Source: Sphingobacteriia bacterium (GTDB lineage Bacteria; Bacteroidota; Bacteroidia; NS11-12g; UBA955). Taken from it: a DNA stretch of 6,069 bases. Location: the NCBI GenBank assembly GCA_021151535.1, contig JAGKXC010000150.1, positions 1 through 6,069 on the forward strand, in the 5' to 3' direction. The notes beneath the pieces are model-generated. The model was not told where the DNA came from and did no database searches. It saw only the letters and a list, made by a program, of their open reading frames with translations. How positions within the stretch are numbered: the first letter of the stretch is position 1; every line of letters begins with the position of its first letter. This document shows, piece after piece, positions 1 to 6,069 of the stretch. The position numbers were made by a program, and so were the translations under genes.

Positions 1-2
1 GG

Positions 3-2975
3 GCCATTGATAAAACCAATGTGCGCACTGTGGCGGCCAATGGTACCAATGGAATTAATGAAGGTGGCGGTTGGTTAACACCGTTTATTTTGCAACCTGG
101 AAACCCCAATCGGATGTTTGCTGGGTATAACAATATTTGGCGTTGCGACAGTGTAAAAACAAACGGAACTATTTCTTTTACGCGAATTTCCTCTGGTTTT
201 CCAGGGAATGTACAATATCTTAAAAACTGCCCTTCCAGCAACCGGATTTTGTATGTTATTCGGGGCGATGGGAAATTGTATCGGGGCGATGGGGTAAACG
301 GAAATTCGCCAAGTTGGACGGATTTAACACCAAACCTACCGGTAGGTATTTCCTTGCGAGCCATTGAAACCAGTACGAAAGACAGCAACGTGCTTTATAT
401 CGCTGGGGTAAACACTTTGTATAAGAGTACAAACAAAGGTGGAAGTTTTACGCAGGTTGGCATATTCGGAAATGGAGTATCTACGGGTATTAGTTATGGC
501 AATATCAATTGTTTGTTTTTTGATTCTTCTGGGAAATACGAGGAGTTGTATATTGGATCTGAGCGCGGTGTGTATTACTACCGCAACGATGGTACAAAAA
601 CCACGGGCGTGATTTCTGATTATTTTGAAGATTTTCCATTGTGGGCAGATGTAACGGATTTGGCCATTTATCACCAAAAAGGAAACAGACGTAAGAGTTA
701 TTTATATGCTTCAACGTATGGTAGGGGTGTTTGGCGTTCGATGTTGCATAATTATTCAGATGTTATTTCTACTTCGGCCACGCCCAATATGGTGGCATTT
801 GATTCTGTTTTTGTGGTAGGTGGAACATTGGATTTGTATCAGCAGGTGGAAGGTCCTTGGAATACCTTAAAATGGAAAATTACGCCATATAACGGATATA
901 AATGGGTGAATGGCGATAGTGTTTCTAACAAGGTTTCTGTGAATTTTACTGGCAGTGGATTGTTTACCGTAGCGGTATCAACTTCCGGTTGCGTGGCCTC
1001 TAAACAATTGATTAAGAAACACTGGATTAAGGTGTTTCCTGCGCCTGTAAAGCCTTTGTGTTATCCTACAAGTGTTTATAAAACAAGTAATTACGGCATT
1101 GGATTGATGAAGGTGATGATGTCTGATAATTTCAAAGAAACCGGAACTTATTTTGATGACGGTGAGGCGCCAGATTTTTCTGCGAGCAAGGTGTTCCGCG
1201 TGAAGCCAAATACTTCGTATGATTTGAAAATGAAGTTTGGTTTGTACAATGTAGAAACTGCAGTTGCTTTTGTAGATTGGAATGGCGATGGCAAATTTCA
1301 GCGTTACAAAGGCGAAATGTTTGGATTTGTTACAGCTCCTGCGGGCAGTATTGCAACCATTGTAGTAAAAGTGCCGAGTACTTTTAAACCCAATCAGGCT
1401 GTGCGATTCCGAATCTTGGAAGATTATAACGCTTTGGATACCAATGCATGTAAAAGTTTGTCGTACGGACAAAGTGAAGACTATTCCATTGTTTACGAAA
1501 GAACCACGCCCAATTTCATGGTGAGCAAGGCCACGGTTTGCACGGGTGAGAAGGTTACATTTAAAGATACATCGGTTGGGTTGGCAAGTCAGTGGGACTG
1601 GGATTTTGGCGATGGCGCAACGCCGCAATATGTTTCTGGCGAGGGTCCGTTTGAGGTAAGCTATTCGAAACCGGGTGTCAAGCGTGTGCGATTAAGGATA
1701 AACGGGGCAGACAGTGTGGTGATGACTGCGGTAACGGTGAATCAAACGCCATTGGCTAATGTTGTGGTGAAGTTGGGAATGGATGCTATTTGTGAGCAAT
1801 TGCCAGTTACGTTGGCGGTGAGGAATACATTTTCTAATCCAATAAATTCGGTTTGGTACAAGGTGGCTGCGCCAGTGGCGTTGAATAAGGGCACTGATTC
1901 TTTGTTGGTGTTTAAGCCTATTGGTTTGGCCGATTCAGGTAAGTATTTTGCGGTGGTTGATTATTTGGGTTGTAAGGATACAACGGCGGTGTATAATCAA
2001 ATTGTTTATCCCAAGCCAGTGGTGAATTTTAGCGCCAATGCAACGGAAATGTGTTTGAAAGGAAATAAATTTGATTTTACTGACAATTCAGTAATTCCTA
2101 CGGGAAATACTTTAAAGTGGAGGATGTGGACGGTACCACAAATTCCTTATTCAGGCGTGGCTAAAGTGGCCTCGGTTAAGATGGTGAAGGAGGGTAAATA
2201 CGATGTGGTATTGCGGATTCAATTTGCCACGGGTTGTGAGGATAGCAGCAAATCGCAGGTTACGGTTCATCCGCAATCGAAGTTGGCATTTGGGGTGAAG
2301 GATTCGGTACAGTGCGACAGGGGGAATCGATATACGGTTGTGAACAGCAGCACGGTAGCCACAGGTATTTTATTCTGTAAATGGAGTTGGGGCGATGCTA
2401 CTTCGGAGACAGGTTATACGCCACAGCCCAAAACCTATGGGGTTTATGGCAAATACGGGTTGGTGTTGACAACGGTTACAGATAAGGGATGTAAGGATAC
2501 GTTGGGGAAAGTTTTGCGGGTTTCACAAACGCTGGCTCCGCAGTTGCAAATTTTGCAAACCAGCGGAAACCCGGCGGTGGAGATTTGCGAATTTCAACCC
2601 GTATTGCTGAAGAGTTCTGCGGTTTTGGGCGATGAAGGCCCTTGGGAATTGCAGTATTATCGCAGTTTTGATAAAACCTATTTTAAAGGCAAACTAGGTG
2701 ATACCTTGATGCCTGGAAACAACCAATATGGTGTACAATCCTATCGCGCTATCTTAATCAACTTGTCGAAGAATTGCAGAGATTCTCAATCGTCTACGTT
2801 TACAAATTATTCAATTCCTATTGCAAAAAGCGAAACTTCCCCCAATCCTATTTGCGCCAATATGCAGCAGGTAAATACCCAAAATTTGAGCAGTAATTCG
2901 GATGGTTTGGTACCGATTTGGCAATGGAATTTGGACGGATTAAACATTGGAAGTGCGAAAGAAATAAGTGGGTGA
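3..2975 (+). CDS. Large T9SS surface protein, 5'-truncated by window; BNR propeller, GEVED, PKD/Ig-like domains (frame-broken at its 3' end)
   Basis: The frame is open to the window edge, so the true start and signal peptide lie upstream; the GTG at 21 is merely the first start-like codon. Counting from that GTG, residues 1-240 resemble the end of a BNR/sortilin-type propeller, with repeats such as LYKSTNKGGSFTQV and a closing YASTYGRGVWRS. Residues 250-340 look PKD/Ig-like. Residues 345-492 fit a GEVED domain (AFVDWNGDGKF at 416-426, YGQSEDYSI at 482-490). A PKD domain follows (WDWDFGDG at 525-532, YSKPGV at 548-553), then an Ig-like domain (ADSGKYFAVVDYLGC, 637-651), two divergent PKD domains (665-750 and 755-835), a second Ig-like region (840-930), and a PKD domain cut at 984 by TGA. 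These modules are typical of secreted Bacteroidota proteins involved in adhesion or substrate binding; no catalytic motif is visible and the ligand is unknown. The sorting domain needed for export lies in the +1 frame just downstream. Confidence 0.85.
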   Translation, partial: AIDKTNVRTVAANGTNGINEGGGWLTPFILQPGNPNRMFAGYNNIWRCDSVKTNGTISFTRISSGFPGNVQYLKNCPSSNRILYVIRGDGKLYRGDGVNGNSPSWTDLTPNLPVGISLRAIETSTKDSNVLYIAGVNTLYKSTNKGGSFTQVGIFGNGVSTGISYGNINCLFFDSSGKYEELYIGSERGVYYYRNDGTKTTGVISDYFEDFPLWADVTDLAIYHQKGNRRKSYLYASTYGRGVWRSMLHNYSDVISTSATPNMVAFDSVFVVGGTLDLYQQVEGPWNTLKWKITPYNGYKWVNGDSVSNKVSVNFTGSGLFTVAVSTSGCVASKQLIKKHWIKVFPAPVKPLCYPTSVYKTSNYGIGLMKVMMSDNFKETGTYFDDGEAPDFSASKVFRVKPNTSYDLKMKFGLYNVETAVAFVDWNGDGKFQRYKGEMFGFVTAPAGSIATIVVKVPSTFKPNQAVRFRILEDYNALDTNACKSLSYGQSEDYSIVYERTTPNFMVSKATVCTGEKVTFKDTSVGLASQWDWDFGDGATPQYVSGEGPFEVSYSKPGVKRVRLRINGADSVVMTAVTVNQTPLANVVVKLGMDAICEQLPVTLAVRNTFSNPINSVWYKVAAPVALNKGTDSLLVFKPIGLADSGKYFAVVDYLGCKDTTAVYNQIVYPKPVVNFSANATEMCLKGNKFDFTDNSVIPTGNTLKWRMWTVPQIPYSGVAKVASVKMVKEGKYDVVLRIQFATGCEDSSKSQVTVHPQSKLAFGVKDSVQCDRGNRYTVVNSSTVATGILFCKWSWGDATSETGYTPQPKTYGVYGKYGLVLTTVTDKGCKDTLGKVLRVSQTLAPQLQILQTSGNPAVEICEFQPVLLKSSAVLGDEGPWELQYYRSFDKTYFKGKLGDTLMPGNNQYGVQSYRAILINLSKNCRDSQSSTFTNYSIPIAKSETSPNPICANMQQVNTQNLSSNSDGLVPIWQWNLDGLNIGSAKEISG
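2966..2975 (+). other. Frame break within surface-protein gene (+1 shift, possibly with lost sequence)
   Basis: The upstream frame reads AGT GGG TGA and stops at 2973-2975. The downstream frame has a stop, TAA, at 2965-2967. The switch is therefore confined to roughly this ten-base interval. Removing one G from the GGG at 2970-2972 would join the frames as ...KEISGDTIKV.... However, the domain being read has not yet reached its expected YxxPGxY and GCxDT strands, so a larger deletion whose length is not a multiple of three fits at least as well. Confidence 0.7.
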
Positions 2976-3531
2976 TACCATAAAAGTATTACCAGAATTA
3001 AAGGCCAGTTATGCTTGGGAAACGCAACCAGAATTTGGTGAGCGCGTGCAATTTGCGGCATTGGATACGCAAATTTTGGGATATCAATACAGTTGGAATT
3101 TTGGCGATCAAACGGTTTCTGCCCAAAAATCGGGTATCAAATATTTCCGATACAACGATTCTTTCGAGGTGAAATTAAAGGTGTGGAATGCCATCGGATG
3201 TGCTGATTCTACTGCGTTTTGGTACAAGTTGTTATCGCCCAATTACAAGGAGCAAAACAACGCATTGCATTTTTATATTTTCCCAAATCCTACCACAGGA
3301 TTGGTGCATTACAAGTTTCGGGTGAACGCGGGAGATAAGGTTTCTGTGAAGATTACTACGGTTTTGGGACAGCAAAAATTGTACTTCCAGGAATGGGAAG
3401 CATTAGATGATTTTGATCAATTCCACAGCATCAATTTAGATGATTTGCATCTTTCGGCTGGTACATACCCTATCGAAATTCGCCGAGGAAAAGATGTGGT
3501 GAATACCAAAATTATATACATACCGGATTAA
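2968..3531 (+). pseudogene. Detached 3' end of the same surface-protein gene: last PKD domain and T9SS type A sorting domain, +1 frame
   Basis: This 187-residue frame continues the upstream protein after a frame change. Residues 12-80 form a PKD domain (YSWNFGDQ at 41-48, GCADST at 77-82). Residues 101-187 are a T9SS type A C-terminal sorting domain, with the hallmark FPNPTTG at 105-111, a central VKITTVLGQQ strand, LSAGTYPIEI near the end and a closing KIIYIP. In this family the domain directs passage through the T9SS outer-membrane channel and is usually removed on surface attachment. It is unlikely to be a gene of its own. Its only start-like codon is the GTG at 2968, with a TAA directly before it at 2965-2967. 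It contains no ATG codon, has no signal peptide, and begins inside a domain. Either the gene is broken, or the genome or assembly carries an indel here, or ribosomes shift frame. I label it as a gene fragment; the homology call is firmer than the pseudogene status. Confidence 0.75.
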
Positions 3532-3580
3532 CCGGGTTGTGTGGTAATGACGGAAACGTCCTGTAAGCTTGGGTTGCTGA
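3532..3580. other. Short gap between convergent genes
   Basis: These 49 bases separate the TAA of the plus-strand surface gene from the TAA of the minus-strand gene. They contain one small perfect hairpin, GACG-GAAA-CGTC at 3549-3560, with a four-base-pair stem and a GNRA-type loop. No T-run follows on either strand, so it is not a convincing intrinsic terminator. No other element is visible. Confidence 0.6.
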
Positions 3581-4600
3581 TTAGGGCTGGGCGATAAAAG
3601 CGGTGGACAATCGTTGGCCGTTTGAAGAAAGGAATTGAATTTGATACCATCCCGCCGATAATTCACAAGGGATTACGCAGCGGTTGCCTGTCATCATTTT
3701 CATGGTAAGCATGTAGCTTTTTCCACTCGCATCAACCAACTGCATTTTCCCATCTTGGCAATGAGGGGGCAATCCATTGATCCAAATTTGTTGCTGATGA
3801 TAACGTACTGTTAGTCCGTTGTTCGCTGAGAATTTGGGTGTATTGGCTTTCGGCATTTGGTGAATCACACCTACGGCGTCTAAATCAAACCCGCTGCTGC
3901 CAAAATTGGTAGGAAAGGGGTCGTTAATCATATTGCCTTTGCTATCCTTTCTTCCCCAAAGGGTATCGATACTTCCAACTACATCGGTGATTCTTACATA
4001 ACGTATATCGAATGGGTTAACGGAAAAGGCCCAACCCATTTCCGCGATATCGAAAGGAGTACCATAAGGTAGGCGATACTTTCCAGCTAAGTTGTTGATT
4101 TCAGTTGCTTTTGTGCCGCCGAAAGGTGCGGTTTGTCTCAATGTTTGGGTTAGCGATTCTGATGGTAACATCGCCCAATTAATTGAATCTGTGCTGATTT
4201 CCACGGTAGCTAACTCCAAAAATGTATCATTGAAGCCGTTTTCAAATACCACAAAATCATAACCTTGTTCATCTGCAATGGGCGAATCAAAAGTGAGCAC
4301 CGCTACACCGCCATCGCCCAAACTCACAACGCCGTTGGATAATGCTCTACCAACCGCATTGCTGGCTTTCCCAACATCAGCATAGCCTGAATCCGGTAAG
4401 TTGATTTGTCGAAGTCCGCGAACCAATTGACAACCTGAAGCCCAATCGATGATACAATTAGAATCTGCTTTGATGGCTGTGGATCCGGGTTTTCCGGCAG
4501 CGGGAGCAAACTGTGCCGCAAGTTTTCCTGGCGATAACATCCAAGCTAAATGCAGTAATGCGATTAGATGAATAGAGGATGATATCGAATGAGTTCTCAT
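3581..4600 (-). CDS. Secreted cell-surface protein with divergent T9SS-like C-terminal domain
   Basis: This is a complete 339-residue protein starting at an ATG (4600-4598) and ending in TAA. Residues 1-30 look like a Sec signal peptide: a short basic start, a hydrophobic stretch around HLIALLHLAWML, and a likely cleavage after LAAQ at 27-30. The mature protein opens with FAPAAGKPGSTAI and has a conserved block at residues 55-247, including VVSLGDGGVAVLTFDSPI (91-108), GYDFVVFENGF (113-123), LELATVEISTD (128-138), NNLAGKY (169-175), VRITDVVGSI (202-211) and SSGFDLDAVGVI (235-246). I recognise this as a widespread Bacteroidota surface-protein family, probably a beta-sandwich, with no catalytic residues I can assign. 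Residues 255-339 resemble a T9SS sorting domain (VDASGKSY, LSAGWYQIQFLSSNGQ) but lack the usual PNP motif. From memory, some relatives lie in vitamin B12 uptake loci; nothing in this window supports that role here. No Shine-Dalgarno site precedes the start, as is usual in this phylum. It lies downstream of ftcD on the same strand but has its own possible promoter. Confidence 0.85.
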   Translation of the reverse strand: MRTHSISSSIHLIALLHLAWMLSPGKLAAQFAPAAGKPGSTAIKADSNCIIDWASGCQLVRGLRQINLPDSGYADVGKASNAVGRALSNGVVSLGDGGVAVLTFDSPIADEQGYDFVVFENGFNDTFLELATVEISTDSINWAMLPSESLTQTLRQTAPFGGTKATEINNLAGKYRLPYGTPFDIAEMGWAFSVNPFDIRYVRITDVVGSIDTLWGRKDSKGNMINDPFPTNFGSSGFDLDAVGVIHQMPKANTPKFSANNGLTVRYHQQQIWINGLPPHCQDGKMQLVDASGKSYMLTMKMMTGNRCVIPCELSAGWYQIQFLSSNGQRLSTAFIAQP

Positions 4601-4627
4601 GGTGTGGTTTGGTGAAAATATCTAATA

Positions 4628-4655
4628 AAAAATTAGTGTTAGAAAAGAATGCAAA
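4628..4655 (-). promoter_or_regulatory. Possible Bacteroidota-type promoter for the secreted protein gene
   Basis: On the minus strand, TTTG at 4655-4652 and TAATTTTT at 4635-4628 resemble the -33 (TTTG) and -7 (TAnnTTTG) elements of the phylum's main sigma factor. The final G of the -7 box is missing, and the spacing is 16 bases where about 19 is usual. The region is strongly AT-rich and lies about 28 bases before the start codon. This is a weak match. Confidence 0.2.
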
Positions 4656-4675
4656 AAATCAATGATGGATTTTTT
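4653..4675 (-). terminator. AT-rich inverted repeat after ftcD, weak terminator candidate
   Basis: Read on the minus strand, AAAAAATC and GATTTTTT form a perfect eight-base-pair stem around a seven-base loop (CATCATT). The left arm starts at the last base of the ftcD stop codon. The T-run needed for release is the right arm itself, and the stem has a single G-C pair. It could act as a weak intrinsic terminator or be chance in AT-rich sequence. Confidence 0.3.
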
Positions 4676-6069
4676 TAATTTCCCATCAAACGATTTTCAA
4701 TTTTCTCTACAATTCGGTCGCAAGCGGGATGGTTTTTTTCTAAAATGGCTTTGGCTTTGGCAACGATATCCTGTGCCCATTCTTTATCGTCTAAACCTTG
4801 TGCATTAATAATCACATTCAACCAAGCGCCTCTTACTGCGGTTTTAATACACAATACGCCAACGCCCACATCGCTGAGTGAATTGGGGTTGCCTTTATCT
4901 GCCATTTCTTCTAGCATTTCTACGCAAGCGTAAGCAGCTTCCATGGTTTGAAAAGGGGTAAGCGTTGCGTATTTAGATGCCTCTTGGATGGCTGCTTTTC
5001 TGGCTTTTACTTGTTCTGGGGTGTCTTTCGGTAGGCCGAAAGCATTCATAATTCCATCAAATGCGCGTGTATCTTCATCAACCAAGAACAGCAAACGATC
5101 CTTTAATTTCTGACCTTTTTCTGCCCAAGGAGAAAATTCTTGTACGCGGTTTTCCCACCCGCGCTTTGATGCGCTGAGATTGGCCACCATGGTGCCCAAA
5201 GCAGCGCCCAAAGCGCCCGCCACCGCCGCAACCGAACCACCGCCCGGTGCCGGACTGTCGCTTGCCGTTTCATTGGCAAACTTTGTAACGGTCATATCCA
5301 CCAAGCGCGTTTGCTTGGGGTCTTTTAATAAATATTCGATGATTTTTTTGTTGGGGTTGAATTCGCCCAATTCATTCAATCCCAAAGTTCTAATAGCGCA
5401 ATCCACCAAATCCGCTTCGCTCACACCGATGCTTAGTCCTTGTTTTTCAAGGAAATATCGCCCTGCATCCAACATCGCCTGCAACGGAATTAATCCCACC
5501 AATTCCGATCCAGTAACACGCACACCGCGCTCATCGGCCGACTTACGCGTTTCTTCAAAAGCAATATGCAAAGGAGTTTCCTTGTAGTTGGTTAGATTCA
5601 TGCTAATTTGAGCCATGTTGTATTCTTCGATGAACCAACCAATGGCCTTTACATGTTTTAACTTTCCAGGAATACGGATGGGTTCCCCGTTTTCGTCGTT
5701 CATGATTTTTCCCGAATACGGGTTCCCCTCGCGTTTCACGCGGCCCGCTTCACGCACGTCAAATGCAATTCTGTTGGCTATTCGGGTAGACTTTGTATTG
5801 AGGTTTACGTTATAGGCAATCAAGAAATCGCGGGCACCAATCACGGTTGCGCCGGCAGTAACATTAAATTCTGCTTTGCCAAAATCGGGTTTCCATTCTG
5901 CCATTTTGATTTTTTCGGCAAAACCCTCGTATTCGCCGGCGCGAATCACACTGAGATTGCAGCGCTCCTTGTTGGGTTGCGCTGCCTCGTATAAATACAC
6001 CGGAATGTTCAAAGTTTCACCCACGCGCTTGCCCAATTTCTTGGCATATTCCGCTGTTTCCTCCATGGT
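4675..6069 (-). CDS. ftcD: Bifunctional glutamate formimidoyltransferase / formimidoyltetrahydrofolate cyclodeaminase, 5'-truncated by window
   Basis: The product moves the formimino group from N-formimino-L-glutamate to tetrahydrofolate and then releases ammonia to give 5,10-methenyl-tetrahydrofolate, linking histidine breakdown to the one-carbon pool in the cytoplasm. Counting from the ATG at 6066, residues 1-80 are the end of the N-terminal transferase subdomain (AKKLGKRVGE, IRAGEYEGF, WKPDFG, AGATVIGARDF). Residues 81-245 are the second transferase subdomain (LIAYNVNLNT, GSELVGLIP). Residues 255-460 are the cyclodeaminase domain, with the marker SPAPGGGSVAAVAGALGAAL at 271-290 and a later GAWLNVIIN. 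The ATG at 6066 is not the real start: the frame is open to the window edge (a Thr codon precedes it), and relatives carry about 100 more residues, including the catalytic N-terminal part. Relatives are about 540-570 residues long, which agrees. No hut genes are visible in the window. The next gene on this strand starts 74 bases downstream and is functionally unrelated. Confidence 0.95.
   Translation of the reverse strand, partial: TMEETAEYAKKLGKRVGETLNIPVYLYEAAQPNKERCNLSVIRAGEYEGFAEKIKMAEWKPDFGKAEFNVTAGATVIGARDFLIAYNVNLNTKSTRIANRIAFDVREAGRVKREGNPYSGKIMNDENGEPIRIPGKLKHVKAIGWFIEEYNMAQISMNLTNYKETPLHIAFEETRKSADERGVRVTGSELVGLIPLQAMLDAGRYFLEKQGLSIGVSEADLVDCAIRTLGLNELGEFNPNKKIIEYLLKDPKQTRLVDMTVTKFANETASDSPAPGGGSVAAVAGALGAALGTMVANLSASKRGWENRVQEFSPWAEKGQKLKDRLLFLVDEDTRAFDGIMNAFGLPKDTPEQVKARKAAIQEASKYATLTPFQTMEAAYACVEMLEEMADKGNPNSLSDVGVGVLCIKTAVRGAWLNVIINAQGLDDKEWAQDIVAKAKAILEKNHPACDRIVEKIENRLMGN

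Noticed and set aside
21..23. GTG at 21 as the true start of the large surface protein
   Set aside because: The frame is open back to the window edge, the start would fall inside the propeller, and no signal peptide follows it.
978..1628. 216-residue open frame on the minus strand
   Set aside because: It lies opposite well-supported GEVED and PKD coding sequence. The translation has no recognisable domain and an odd composition rich in Arg, His, Cys and Ile.
2966..2978. Programmed +1 frameshift like that of prfB
   Set aside because: The site is GGG-TGA and not CTT-TGA. There is no Shine-Dalgarno-like stimulator just upstream, and the truncated domain at the junction favours a lesion or assembly error.
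3549..3560. GACG-GAAA-CGTC hairpin as a bidirectional terminator
   Set aside because: The stem has only four base pairs and no T-run follows on either strand.
4601..4674. Riboswitch (for example cobalamin) before the secreted protein gene
   Set aside because: The gap is only 74 bases, far too short for a cobalamin riboswitch, and no B12-box-like sequence is visible.
5180..5587. 135-residue open frame on the plus strand
   Set aside because: It is antisense to the strongly conserved ftcD gene and shows no domain or start signal.

Overview
The window looks like a chromosomal piece from a member of the Bacteroidota that has the type IX secretion system (T9SS). Three things point there. Two genes encode exported surface proteins with T9SS-style C-terminal domains. 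There is no purine-rich Shine-Dalgarno site in front of the one complete start codon. The third gene is a fused formiminotransferase-cyclodeaminase with the familiar two-part layout. I cannot name the genus from this sequence.

Layout. Bases 1-3531 (+) hold the 3' part of a very large modular surface protein: the end of a BNR/sortilin-like beta-propeller, a PKD/Ig-like domain, a GEVED domain, a run of PKD and Ig-like domains, and a T9SS type A sorting domain. The reading frame is broken at about 2966-2975. The first part ends at a TGA, and the last PKD domain plus the sorting domain continue in the +1 frame up to 3531. The two pieces read as one original gene. The domain at the break also appears to lack its second half, so the lesion may be a deletion and not only a one-base slip. 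Bases 3532-3580 are a short gap between convergent genes. Bases 3581-4600 (-) encode a complete 339-residue secreted protein with a signal peptide, a conserved beta-rich domain and a divergent T9SS-like C-terminus. Bases 4601-4674 carry a weak terminator-like inverted repeat and a possible promoter. Bases 4675-6069 (-) are the 3' part of ftcD, cut by the window edge.

How they work together. The two surface proteins would share the export and anchoring route (Sec, then T9SS), but nothing shows that they act in one process. The ftcD product is a cytoplasmic enzyme of histidine breakdown and one-carbon metabolism. It shares only strand with the gene downstream of it, 74 bases away. I see no RNA genes, CRISPR array, insertion sequence or phage gene. 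I did not find evidence for a new multi-gene system. The point most worth checking is the frame break in the large surface protein.
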